Shown here: one piece after another, positions 17,322 to 25,198 of the stretch
How the letters are laid out: each line of letters opens with the position of its first letter
Position numbering within the stretch: position 1 is the stretch's first letter
Assembly: GCA_020853105.1 (NCBI GenBank)
Contig: JADYZM010000056.1
Coordinates: 1-64,000 of the forward strand
From: Flavobacteriales bacterium
Lineage (GTDB): Bacteria > Bacteroidota > Bacteroidia > Flavobacteriales_E > Vicingaceae
Reading direction: 5' to 3'
Length of the DNA: 64,000 nucleotides
Position numbers and translations under genes: made by a program
Notes under the pieces: generated by a model
What the model saw: only the letters and a program-made list of their open reading frames with translations
Databases searched by the model: none
Told to the model about the DNA's origin: nothing

Positions 17322-18671
17322 TTAATATTTTGAATAGGTGATGTTTAATTTTAATTTATTCGATGGGTGATTGAATGAATTGATTATAGACCGATTTGCA
17401 TTTACTGAAGAACCAGATGCTACTAAATAATATCCATAATCGGTGGTATTGTTGGTTATTAAACTTTGTAAATGTCTGGCAATATTGAATTTGTAAGTGT
17501 TTGTGACTTCATCAAATGTTCCGCCAAAATAGGTAGAGCCTTCAAAATAATCAATTAAAAACACGGATTCACCGGTTGCATCGATTCCTGCTAAAGCTAC
17601 GTTGTTTAATGCTTTATAGTTTGAGTTTGAGCCTTCATTTATGGTTAAAACTAATTCTGCTTTGTTGATGATGATTCTGTTGTCTTTGCCAAGATTTTTG
17701 ATAAAGGGAATTTCAATTTTTGTTTTTAGTCCGCCCAAGGCTTGAACATAAGTAACTGTGCTGTCAAATCCAAATCCGGTTAAGTGTTTTTCAACGTCTG
17801 TGTTTGTGTAATTATGAGCAAAACGATTGAATTTTTTGCTTTCAGAATTAATAATAAAACTATATGATTTATCAGTACTTTGGTCGTTGTGATAATATAA
17901 AGTAACTGTAGAAAGTGTTGAGTTCATGTCAAACGATATAATTGCTCCTTGTCCTTTGCTAAGAGTTGTATTATTAACTGTAGTTGAAGTGGTAATATAT
18001 AATCCATTTACTAAATCATTGAAAACAGAATTACTGGTGATTATGTTGCTGTTATTTCCGGCATCAATTATTTCTTGGCCAAATGTATTGTCTAATAAAA
18101 TTCTAAGGTGAGGGGCTTGTTTAATAGTGTCTCCACTCAGAATTACTGACACAGAATCATTCAAATAAGGTTGGAATGTTAAGCTTCCAATTGGAGTTGG
18201 ATATGAAGAATAACTCAAAGTATCATAAGCATAGTATTCTGACTTTGTAAATTTTTCACTCAAACGATAGACCTCAACACTCATGGGGTCCAACAGACTC
18301 CCATAAAATGCAGTGTTTTCTAAATATTTCATAGTTAAAACTACCGAATCTATGACTGCATTATTTCCAAAATTTACATTTGAACCGGCTAGGGTAAGTT
18401 CAGTGTAAAAAGAAGATGAGGCTATCCCCATTAAACTATCGTGATAAATACCCAGTAGGTTTGTTCCGGCTATATCGGTTTGAACAGAATCGTCTTTTAT
18501 TGTTGTTGTGAAAATGGTTGATGTATCAGTAAAAATTGTGGTTAAATTTTCCTCATTAAAAGAAGGGTATAGTTCTCCGTCTTTTTTACACGAAGTTTGG
18601 ATAAGTATAAACACAACAGAAAGTAGCACGACTTTCCGCAATAAAATCTGATGAAAATGGTTTAAAGTCAT
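17322..18671 (-). CDS. DUF4270 family lipoprotein
   Basis: A 449-residue protein with a lipoprotein signal (VVFILIQTSCKKD, Cys about 28), then a mature region rich in Ser, Thr and Asn with alternating hydrophobic strands. Repeated elements such as VDSVVLTMKYLENTAFYGS and a late segment IIINKAELVLTINEG fit the DUF4270 family, predicted beta-rich surface or periplasmic proteins of Bacteroidota with unknown function. It lies 3 nt from both the GT5 synthase and glmS, implying one operon. The family call depends on recognised sequence features and this characteristic neighbourhood. Confidence 0.8.
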   Translation of the reverse strand: MTLNHFHQILLRKVVLLSVVFILIQTSCKKDGELYPSFNEENLTTIFTDTSTIFTTTIKDDSVQTDIAGTNLLGIYHDSLMGIASSSFYTELTLAGSNVNFGNNAVIDSVVLTMKYLENTAFYGSLLDPMSVEVYRLSEKFTKSEYYAYDTLSYSSYPTPIGSLTFQPYLNDSVSVILSGDTIKQAPHLRILLDNTFGQEIIDAGNNSNIITSNSVFNDLVNGLYITTSTTVNNTTLSKGQGAIISFDMNSTLSTVTLYYHNDQSTDKSYSFIINSESKKFNRFAHNYTNTDVEKHLTGFGFDSTVTYVQALGGLKTKIEIPFIKNLGKDNRIIINKAELVLTINEGSNSNYKALNNVALAGIDATGESVFLIDYFEGSTYFGGTFDEVTNTYKFNIARHLQSLITNNTTDYGYYLVASGSSVNANRSIINSFNHPSNKLKLNITYSKY

Positions 18672-18674
18672 GGA

Positions 18675-19505
18675 TTAGTCTTGTAAAACACCCACAGATT
18701 CTAATATTTCGTCATAAAAGTCGGAATGAGCTTTAATAAACGATTCAGCGTCTTGAAAGTTTAGTTTTGGTTTATTGATGTTGTCAAAATGACTTTGTAA
18801 TTCGGGATGAATTTTCTCGCTGGCTTGAATAACAGCATCTGAAATATTCATTGCAGCTTTGTTAATGTCAACAAATGATGTCTTTTTATAGTCAGAAATA
18901 TCTGAATTTTGAATTCCGTCCATCATGGCTTTATCGGCAAGATTTTTACACAAGGGTTTGTCGAAAGAATTGTCGTAAACCGAATACACTACTTTGGATT
19001 TTTCAAATATGGGGTCTTTGCTGTATGAAGTTTTGATATAGAGTGGAACCAAACTTGTCATCCAACCGTGGCAATGAATAATATCTGGAACCCAGCCTAA
19101 TTTTTTAACGGTTTCTAAAACTCCTCTGGCAAAAAATATTGCTCTTTCGTCGTTGTCTTCAAAAAACTTACCTGTTTCTCTACAATTTACAGTACCTTTT
19201 CTGCTAAAAAAATCATCACTGTCAATAAAATAAACTTGCATACGAGCCGGCTGTATTGAGCCTACTTTAATAATGAGAGGGTGGTCGGTGTCGTTGATAA
19301 TTAAATTCATTCCAGAAAGTCGAATAACTTCATGCAATTGATTTCTTCGCTCATTAATGCAACCGAATTTGGGCATAAAAGTTCTAATTTCTTTTCCGGA
19401 TTCTTGAATTCCTTGAGGCAAAACTCTACTGTTTTTTGACAGTTCTGTTTCATCTAAATATGGGGTGATTTCTTGGGAAATAAATAAAACTCTGCTTTTT
19501 TTCAT
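18675..19505 (-). CDS. Short glycogen/starch synthase-like GT5 protein
   Basis: A 276-residue protein that matches only the N-terminal catalytic (GT5) domain of glycogen synthase: KSRVLFISQEITPYLDETEL at the start, ESGKEIRTFMPKFGCINERR, and DIIHCHGWMTSLVPLYIK. True GlgA is about 480 residues with a second Rossmann domain (GT1 family), which is absent here. The N-terminal K-x-G-G glucose-binding motif of GlgA is also not evident. Such short forms are recurrent in Bacteroidota next to DUF4270 and glmS, so this is probably the normal local form rather than a broken gene. Whether it makes glycogen is doubtful. In many relatives the gene is divergent from panC; here about 10 kb separates them. Confidence 0.75.
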   Translation of the reverse strand: MKKSRVLFISQEITPYLDETELSKNSRVLPQGIQESGKEIRTFMPKFGCINERRNQLHEVIRLSGMNLIINDTDHPLIIKVGSIQPARMQVYFIDSDDFFSRKGTVNCRETGKFFEDNDERAIFFARGVLETVKKLGWVPDIIHCHGWMTSLVPLYIKTSYSKDPIFEKSKVVYSVYDNSFDKPLCKNLADKAMMDGIQNSDISDYKKTSFVDINKAAMNISDAVIQASEKIHPELQSHFDNINKPKLNFQDAESFIKAHSDFYDEILESVGVLQD

Positions 19506-19843
19506 AGGTAAAAATTTAATTAAAAAGTGTATGATTTATTCAATTGAAGGTCTTTGATGATTTATTTTGATATACTATGATTTTTTCGTCTTACGAAATT
19601 AACCATATTTTTTGATATAAAAGATGTCTAACAAAGTTACTAATTTTTTGTGTTTTAAAAACTAAATTAAAAAGTGTAAGAATTGACTATCTAAATCCGG
19701 TTAATGAATTGAAGGAAGATATATTGTCTTTTTATTGTTTTATTTTTTTTGTGAGCCCTCAAAGTAGTTAATCTGGTTTTTTAAATTGTATTTTAAAAAA
19801 ATTACTAGTTTTCTTTTTCTATTTTTGAGTCAAACCTTGAAAA
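19506..19843. other. Intergenic gap at the left edge of the accessory block
   Basis: This 338-nt AT-rich stretch separates the GT5 synthase gene and the divergent sensor kinase. I see no protein, RNA gene or strong hairpin. It contains a short duplicated word AATTAAAAAGTGTA (about 19518 and 19666), each followed downstream by AATTGAAGG at different distances. No copy of the ACCRTTGCT operator found upstream of the neighbouring genes is present. A perfect TAnnTTTG box (TATTTTTG) is at 19820-19827. Confidence 0.6.
19820..19827 (+). promoter_or_regulatory. Candidate -7 box of the sensor kinase gene
   Basis: TATTTTTG matches the Bacteroidota TAnnTTTG consensus perfectly. There is no TTG or TTTG at the usual 17-23 nt upstream (the nearest is about 31 nt away), so this is a weak call. 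Transcription from here would leave a leader of roughly 10 nt to the TTG at 19844 or 65 nt to the TTG at 19898. Confidence 0.3.
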
Positions 19844-22738
19844 TTGAGTTATTACAGCATATATCGAAAAGCCGTTTGTTTCACATCAACTGCAATATTG
19901 AAATGTCTGATTATCTTTTTATTATCGAATCAGATATTCGCCCAGCAACCAGCCTACTTCATGCTGGGTGAAGACCAGTTTAGAGGCGTGCAAATTTATG
20001 ATGTCATCCAAGATAACCTACAAAACTATTGGTTTTCAACAAACAACGGACTTTACTTTTACAATGGAGTAAATTTTGAACAAATTCAGTGTCCGGATTC
20101 TAAAAGTATTTCTTTTTTTAATTTGGTAGTGGATTCTAAAGGGACAATCTACTGTAAAAACTTAAACAATCAAATTTTCAAGTTAAATAATAAAAAAGCA
20201 ACTTTATTCCACACACTCAAAAAAGATGAAGTCAACTCAGACGTAAAATTATTAATTAATGGAAATGATGAATTGATGGTGTTTTCAAAAGTCATTAAAC
20301 TCATAGATAAAAAAGGTAAAGTAAAATCACAAATTCATTTAGAAAATCATTATTGCGGACAGCCTAGATTAACAAAAGATAAGTCAGTTATTGCTCACTT
20401 AAATGATTCAGACTCTTTGATTCAGTACCAAAACGGTAAATTTAATTATATAAAAATAAGGCACAAAGAAAGCTATACTTCCCCACCTGTAACCCTTAAT
20501 TTCTATCAAAATGGACAAGATTTGTTTGCTGTTGATATGATTCGTAAAACAACGTATCTATATCAAAATAAACAATTAAGTATAGTTACATTTAAGCAAA
20601 AAGCTCAAATCCATAAAACAGAATCAGTTCGAATATATGAAACATCTAAGGGGTTGTGGATAGCTGGAACACTGCCTGGAATATCATTAGAATCTTATTT
20701 ATACCCCGATTTTCCCACATCTTTTTACAACAGTTTTTTTATCTCTGATGTTTATGAGGATAAGGAAGGAAATATTTTGTTAAGCACCTTTGATAAAGGA
20801 ATCATGGTTATTCCAGATTTATTAATTAATGATGTCATTAAAATTGGAAATGATGCTATTGTTTCATGTATCAATTCAAATGATACCTCAAGTATTTTTG
20901 CGGGAACTTCAAAAGGTGAAATTTACATTAAACACAATGGGAATTTTAAGTTATTAAGCAATAATGGTACACGTCCAATTAATATTGTAGAAAAATTCCC
21001 AGGTAACGATTGGGTAATCACTGACAATGGATATATTAGAGCAATCAATATTCATTCAGGCAAAACAGTTGATATTTATAATGCGTCTCTGAAAGGTGTT
21101 GCTTTTGTTGATGAACATCAATTTTATATAGGGACAAATATAGGGGTTTTTCATGTTAGCAAACAAAAAGACCAATTTGTTGTAACTCCAATCAGTGGCT
21201 TGAATTCTCGTGTGTATCATCTTCATTTTGACAAAGAAAATAAAATACTATACATTGCTACATCTGATGGATTATATGTTTATAGTGAGAGTAAAATTCG
21301 TGAGTTGAAAATAAACAATAATTCCTTATTTGTCAGTGGGATGGCTTTAGATGGGCAAAATTTATACATTTCAACTAGAATCCATGGAATCACCTTAATA
21401 AAAAATGGGAAAATAATCTCATCTCAACAATATTTCTATAATAAACACCATTTAACATTCAAAAAAATACTAGTACAATCATCTGTATTAGTTGCAGAAA
21501 CGTCAGATGGATTTTATTTGATAGAATTGGTTAGTAAAAAAATCAAAGCACTTCATTTTATTTATGAGTTTTCCAACAATCGTATCATTGATTTTGAGAT
21601 GTATAACAATCAATTATGGGTTAGTCACTCCGGTGGTGTTCAAAACATTAATTTGAATTATAAAGCAAATACTAAAACTAGATCGTTTGTCCGTATTGAA
21701 ACTATTCAAATCAACAATAACGACGTAAATTATGACAATTTACAAAAGTTGTCGCACAATCAAAACAAAATACAATTTACTTTTTCTTCCAATTCATTAA
21801 GAAACAGAGGGGTATTGCAATACCAATTCCGTTTATTAGGCAGTGACACTACATGGCAAGTGAATGATTTCAATCAAAATTCGGTAACTTTTAATGCACT
21901 TTCACCGGGCAAATATACATTTCAAATCAGGGTTATAAACCAAAATTATACCAGTGAGATAGAAGAAGTACAATTTAGAATTACACCTCCTTTGTATTTG
22001 CGTTGGTGGTTCACAGTGCTTACTTCAATAGTGTTTTTGGGTATTGTTTATTTCATTTACCGTTGGCAATTACAACGTCAACGAGAAAAATTACAACGGA
22101 TCAATGAGTTGAACAGCTCTAAACTCACCGCTATCAAATCGCAAATGAATCCACACTTCATTTTTAATTCATTGAACTCTATTCAAGATTTGATATTAAA
22201 AGGAGATGTGGAACATTCTTATTCCTATATTTCGACCTTTTCGAACATGGTTAGGGCAACCTTAAACAATTCTGAAAAAGAATTTATTGATGTGGAACAA
22301 GAAATAAAGTTATTGGAGCTTTATCTATCGTTAGAAAAACTCCGCTTCAAAAACGACTTTGAATACGAAATGATTTATGACAAAAACATGAATATTTTGA
22401 TTCCTCCAATGCTGATTCAACCCTTTATCGAAAATGCTTTGGTGCATGGATTGCTACATAAAAAAGGTGCAAAGAAAATAAGCATTCGTTTTCAGTTGAA
22501 CGAAGTTTTTGAATGCATTGTGGAAGATAACGGAATTGGGAGAAAGGCAGCACTCGCCATTCAAAGTCGCCAACAACGCCATGAATCTTTCTCTAGCAAA
22601 GCCATCAAAAAAAGATTTGAAATATTGAGCCATGTGTACAATGGAATATTTGGTTTTGAATACGAAGATTTAGAAAAAGATGGACAAAATATGGGTACAC
22701 GAGTTACCATGAAAATGCCTTATAAAGACAAATTTTGA
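19844..22738 (+). CDS. LytS-like sensor histidine kinase with a beta-propeller sensor domain
   Basis: Up to 964 residues: a signal peptide (KCLIIFLLSNQIFAQ), about 600 residues of predicted periplasmic propeller repeats, a Y_Y_Y-type Ig domain (about 620-715), a membrane helix (about 722-740), and a His_kinase (PF06580-like) domain with MNPHFIFNSLNSIQDLIL (H771). An ATPase domain follows, with IPPMLIQPFIENALVHG and VEDNGIGR. Propeller signs include YDVIQDNLQNYWFSTNNGLY and ISDVYEDKEGNILLSTFDKG. There is no ATG before the signal peptide: the frame is closed by TGA at 19838, so the start is TTG 19844 or TTG 19898. The next gene is a LytTR regulator, 82 nt after this stop, the obvious partner. 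No receiver domain is fused, so it is not a hybrid (HTCS) system. Confidence 0.92.
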   Translation: MSYYSIYRKAVCFTSTAILKCLIIFLLSNQIFAQQPAYFMLGEDQFRGVQIYDVIQDNLQNYWFSTNNGLYFYNGVNFEQIQCPDSKSISFFNLVVDSKGTIYCKNLNNQIFKLNNKKATLFHTLKKDEVNSDVKLLINGNDELMVFSKVIKLIDKKGKVKSQIHLENHYCGQPRLTKDKSVIAHLNDSDSLIQYQNGKFNYIKIRHKESYTSPPVTLNFYQNGQDLFAVDMIRKTTYLYQNKQLSIVTFKQKAQIHKTESVRIYETSKGLWIAGTLPGISLESYLYPDFPTSFYNSFFISDVYEDKEGNILLSTFDKGIMVIPDLLINDVIKIGNDAIVSCINSNDTSSIFAGTSKGEIYIKHNGNFKLLSNNGTRPINIVEKFPGNDWVITDNGYIRAINIHSGKTVDIYNASLKGVAFVDEHQFYIGTNIGVFHVSKQKDQFVVTPISGLNSRVYHLHFDKENKILYIATSDGLYVYSESKIRELKINNNSLFVSGMALDGQNLYISTRIHGITLIKNGKIISSQQYFYNKHHLTFKKILVQSSVLVAETSDGFYLIELVSKKIKALHFIYEFSNNRIIDFEMYNNQLWVSHSGGVQNINLNYKANTKTRSFVRIETIQINNNDVNYDNLQKLSHNQNKIQFTFSSNSLRNRGVLQYQFRLLGSDTTWQVNDFNQNSVTFNALSPGKYTFQIRVINQNYTSEIEEVQFRITPPLYLRWWFTVLTSIVFLGIVYFIYRWQLQRQREKLQRINELNSSKLTAIKSQMNPHFIFNSLNSIQDLILKGDVEHSYSYISTFSNMVRATLNNSEKEFIDVEQEIKLLELYLSLEKLRFKNDFEYEMIYDKNMNILIPPMLIQPFIENALVHGLLHKKGAKKISIRFQLNEVFECIVEDNGIGRKAALAIQSRQQRHESFSSKAIKKRFEILSHVYNGIFGFEYEDLEKDGQNMGTRVTMKMPYKDKF

Positions 22739-22808
22739 CCATTGCTAAACTAAACCTGACCATTGCTGAATTTAGTTTTCTTTTTCTAATTTATAAATTA
22801 CAATTTTG
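22738..22808 (+). promoter_or_regulatory. Predicted LytTR operator-promoter element, copy a (autoregulatory)
   Basis: Two identical 9-bp half-sites ACCATTGCT (22738-22746 and 22759-22767) lie in direct orientation with a 12-bp spacer, 21 bp start to start. Exactly 33 nt later comes CAATTTTG (22801-22808), a 7-of-8 match to TAnnTTTG. The first half-site overlaps the A of the kinase stop codon TGA. The same layout, 71 nt long in every case, recurs at 23583 and 26505. Paired 9-bp direct repeats with about 12 bp between them are the established geometry for LytTR-family DNA binding (AgrA, for example). The transcript leader would be only about 6 nt to the ATG at 22821. Confidence 0.65.
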
Positions 22809-22820
22809 AAGAAAAAAAGC

Positions 22821-23573
22821 ATGAAAGCAATTATTGTAGATGACGAAGAACGAGCAAGAGATGTTTTGGGAAGTTTATTGACCCGATTTTGCACAGGTGT
22901 TGAAGTTATTGCTTCGTGCGAAAATTTGATGACTGCTGTTGAAGCTATAAAAATCCACCAACCGGATGTTGTTTTCTTAGACATTGAAATGCCTCAATAT
23001 GCAGGCTATGAAATTGTAGATTTTTTTGACGAAATAAATCCGACAGCTATCGGATTTGAAATTGTCTTCACTACCGCATACGAACAATACGCTATTAAAG
23101 CGTTTGAAGTCGCAGCTATTGATTATTTGCTCAAACCAATTGACATCGAACGACTTCGCATGTCGGTAGATAGAATAAACAGTAAGCATAACAATAAATT
23201 ACAAACGACTCAGTTTGAAGTGCTGAAAACCCAATTAGAAAGCAATGAAATTCAGCAAATTGTAGTAACCGACAAAGGCAACCAAGTTGTAGTGCAAGTC
23301 AATGACATTATAGCCTTTGAAGCCAATGAATCTTATACCACTGTTCACACTGTTCAAAAAAGCATGCTGGTTAGCAAGAATCTCAAGCACTTTGAAGCTA
23401 TTTTTGAAAGCAGCCAACAATTCATCCGTACACATAAATCGTGGTTAATCAATCCGCTGTTTATTGAACAGTATTGCAAAGCAGAAGCTCAAATTAAGTT
23501 ACGAAACAATATTATCGCCAAATTATCGCGATACAAGAAGAATGAATTTGAAGAATTTGTGGCTTTGAAATAG
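22821..23573 (+). CDS. LytTR-family response regulator
   Basis: With the ATG at 22821 the protein is 250 residues. The receiver domain (1-120) has D7/D8 in IIVDDEE, the phospho-acceptor D54 in VVFLDIEMP, a TTAYEQYAIKAFEV segment and K in YLLKPID. A LytTR DNA-binding domain (about 145-248) includes IIAFEANESYTTVHT, SKNLKHFEAIF, FIRTHKSWLINP and IAKLSRYKKNEF. The frame also opens at a TTG (22806), but that TTG belongs to the conserved -7-like element, so I prefer the ATG. It follows a LytS-like kinase and is probably activated by it. The three copies of an operator with LytTR geometry upstream of this gene and two target units suggest it binds them. Confidence 0.94.
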   Translation: MKAIIVDDEERARDVLGSLLTRFCTGVEVIASCENLMTAVEAIKIHQPDVVFLDIEMPQYAGYEIVDFFDEINPTAIGFEIVFTTAYEQYAIKAFEVAAIDYLLKPIDIERLRMSVDRINSKHNNKLQTTQFEVLKTQLESNEIQQIVVTDKGNQVVVQVNDIIAFEANESYTTVHTVQKSMLVSKNLKHFEAIFESSQQFIRTHKSWLINPLFIEQYCKAEAQIKLRNNIIAKLSRYKKNEFEEFVALK

Positions 23574-23582
23574 CCAAAATTG

Positions 23583-23653
23583 ACCATTGCTAAACTAAAC
23601 CTGACCGTTGCTGAAGTTCTTTCCCACTTTTTGAAGTAAAAAGTTTAGACTTG
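23583..23653 (+). promoter_or_regulatory. Predicted LytTR operator-promoter element, copy b (repeat-protein gene)
   Basis: Half-sites ACCATTGCT (23583-23591) and ACCGTTGCT (23604-23612) with the same 12-bp spacer as copies a and c, then 33 nt, then TAGACTTG (23646-23653), 7 of 8 to TAnnTTTG. A word TTGAAGTAAA occurs twice downstream (23631-23640 and 23651-23660), 20 bp apart; copy c has the same pair at the same spacing while the bases in between differ. The start codon of the T9SS-type repeat protein is at 23678, giving a leader of about 18 nt if the second TTG is the -7 box. Confidence 0.65.
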
Positions 23654-23677
23654 AAGTAAATTTTTAAAAATATAATT

Positions 23678-25120
23678 ATGAGAAAACTTTTATTATCAAT
23701 TGCCTTATTTGTAGGGACGAGTAGTTTATTTGCTCAAACAACATGTATAACAGATACTACATATAACTATGATTTTATATCATCTGTAAAAACATTAACT
23801 GGAAGATATCTTCACAGCTACGATGCTAACAACAATCAAACTCAAGTATTAGTTCAAAATTGGGATGCCGGAACGAGTTCTTGGGTAAACGCAGAGAAAT
23901 ATGACTACACCTACGATGCTAATAACAATAAAACACAATTTATTAGTCAAACGTGGGATGCTGGAACCAGTTCTTGGGTGAATACTAATAAGGAAAACTA
24001 CACCTACGATGCCAACAACAATAAAACACAATTCATTAAACAAACTTGGAATACAGGAACCAGTTCATGGGCAAACGTAGAAAAACATGACTACACCTAC
24101 GATGCCAATAACAATCAAACATATATATTAAATCAAACGTGGGATGCGGGAACAAGCTCTTGGGTGGGCGTAGATAAATATGACTACACTTTCGATGCTA
24201 ACAACAATAATACACAATATTTTAGACAAACTTGGAATACAGGAACAAGTTCTTGGGTGAATGGAAATTTAGAAGATTATACCTACGATGCTAACAACAA
24301 TAATACTCAAAAAATAGCTCAATATTGGAATGTAGGAACAAGCTCTTGGGTGAATTATCAAAAAATTGACTACACCTACGATGCAAACAACAATAACACA
24401 CAAATGTTGAGTAATTACTGGGATGCAGGAACAAGCTCTTGGAATGTTAATCATAAACATGACTTTACCTACAATGCTAACAACAATTTAATAGAGCATA
24501 TAGGACAAAATTGGGATTTTGGAACCAATTCTTGGAAGAACTCAATTAAAGTCAATTTTACCTACGATGCCAACAACAATGAAACAGAAAAATCAGTCAA
24601 AAGCTGGGATGCAGGAACCAGTTCATGGTTAAATAGCAGTATAGAAAACCACTCTTACACTGCAAACAACGATCTAACACTACATTCATCTAAAAGTTGG
24701 GATGCCGGAACCAATTCTTGGGGGTATAGTTATAAATATACTCTTGAATATAACCCTAATAACTGTATGATAGCTAATGACAATTATGATGCATGGAATA
24801 GTAGCACTTCTGATTTTGACGACCACAAACGTTATGAATATGTGGTACATACTGCAACAACAGGTATTGAAGATTTAGCTAAAAATATTTCTTCCATCTA
24901 TCCCAACCCATCAAACGGTACGTTTACCATTGCCTTAGACAAAAACTACAGTCAAGCTACGGTACAAGTGCTTGATTTAATGGGTAAAGTGGTACTTTCA
25001 ACTGCACTTAATCAGCAAACTAGCACTATTGACATGAGCAAGGCTACCAAAGGCGTTTATTTCGTAAAAGTGAATACAAGCGAAGGGACACAAAGCACTA
25101 CAAAAGTGGTAGTGGAGTAA
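23678..25120 (+). CDS. T9SS-type secreted protein with ten tandem 31-residue YD-like repeats
   Basis: A 480-residue protein: signal peptide (1-19, ending SLFAQ), about 28 residues, ten 31-residue repeats plus a degenerate eleventh, a linker, and a C-terminal domain of about 75 residues. That domain begins IYPNPSNGTFTIAL and continues with VLDLMGKVVLST and ATKGVYFVKV, a type A sorting domain of the type IX secretion system, which is cleaved as the protein reaches the surface. Each repeat starts YDANNN and contains WDAGTSSW, recalling RHS/YD repeats with an added Trp motif. Function unknown; an adhesive or structural surface role is inference. A LytTR-type element lies directly upstream. The gene converges on an ATPase gene. 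Confidence 0.88.
   Translation: MRKLLLSIALFVGTSSLFAQTTCITDTTYNYDFISSVKTLTGRYLHSYDANNNQTQVLVQNWDAGTSSWVNAEKYDYTYDANNNKTQFISQTWDAGTSSWVNTNKENYTYDANNNKTQFIKQTWNTGTSSWANVEKHDYTYDANNNQTYILNQTWDAGTSSWVGVDKYDYTFDANNNNTQYFRQTWNTGTSSWVNGNLEDYTYDANNNNTQKIAQYWNVGTSSWVNYQKIDYTYDANNNNTQMLSNYWDAGTSSWNVNHKHDFTYNANNNLIEHIGQNWDFGTNSWKNSIKVNFTYDANNNETEKSVKSWDAGTSSWLNSSIENHSYTANNDLTLHSSKSWDAGTNSWGYSYKYTLEYNPNNCMIANDNYDAWNSSTSDFDDHKRYEYVVHTATTGIEDLAKNISSIYPNPSNGTFTIALDKNYSQATVQVLDLMGKVVLSTALNQQTSTIDMSKATKGVYFVKVNTSEGTQSTTKVVVE
23819..24748 (+). repeat. Ten 93-bp tandem coding repeats
   Basis: Units start with TAC-GAT-GC at 23819, 23912 and every 93 nt thereafter and stay in frame (31 codons). Nucleotide words such as ACCTACGATGCTAACAAC and the codons for GTSSW recur with few changes, while the four to six codons after NNN and before the next YDYT vary. 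Units 8-10 are more diverged, and a degenerate eleventh runs to about 24840. High nucleotide identity points to recent expansion or homogenisation by recombination, so copy number may differ among strains. Confidence 0.93.
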
Positions 25121-25132
25121 TTTTTTTCATAA

Positions 25133-25195
25133 CCGATAGTTATCGGATTTAAAGTTTTCATCAACAGCTCTGTTAGAAATAGTGGGGCTGTTTTT
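25133..25195. terminator. Probable bidirectional terminator between convergent genes
   Basis: Two inverted repeats lie in the 78-nt gap. CCGATA (25133-25138) pairs with TATCGG (25141-25146). AACAGCTC (25163-25170) pairs with GGGCTGTT (25185-25192, one G-T pair), followed by a run of T on the plus strand. The position between the repeat-protein stop and the convergent ATPase stop suits a terminator used from one or both sides. Confidence 0.5.
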
Positions 25196-25198
25196 GAT

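Noticed and set aside
19514-19720. Duplicated word AATTAAAAAGTGTA with AATTGAAGG downstream as a possible operator or insertion scar
   Set aside because: The distances between the two words differ in the two copies and the sequence is very AT-rich, so chance is likely.
19786-19971. Open frame overlapping the start of the sensor kinase
   Set aside because: The kinase frame carries the signal peptide and continues for over 900 codons. The other frame stops at once and shows no domain.
22806-22820. TTG start that would add MKKKS to the LytTR regulator
   Set aside because: This TTG is part of the conserved -7-like box shared with two other promoters, and an ATG gives the normal receiver start.
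23819-24748. Regular direct repeats that could suggest a CRISPR array
   Set aside because: The 93-bp unit is in frame with a long coding sequence, has no short invariant repeat with unique spacers, and no cas genes are near.
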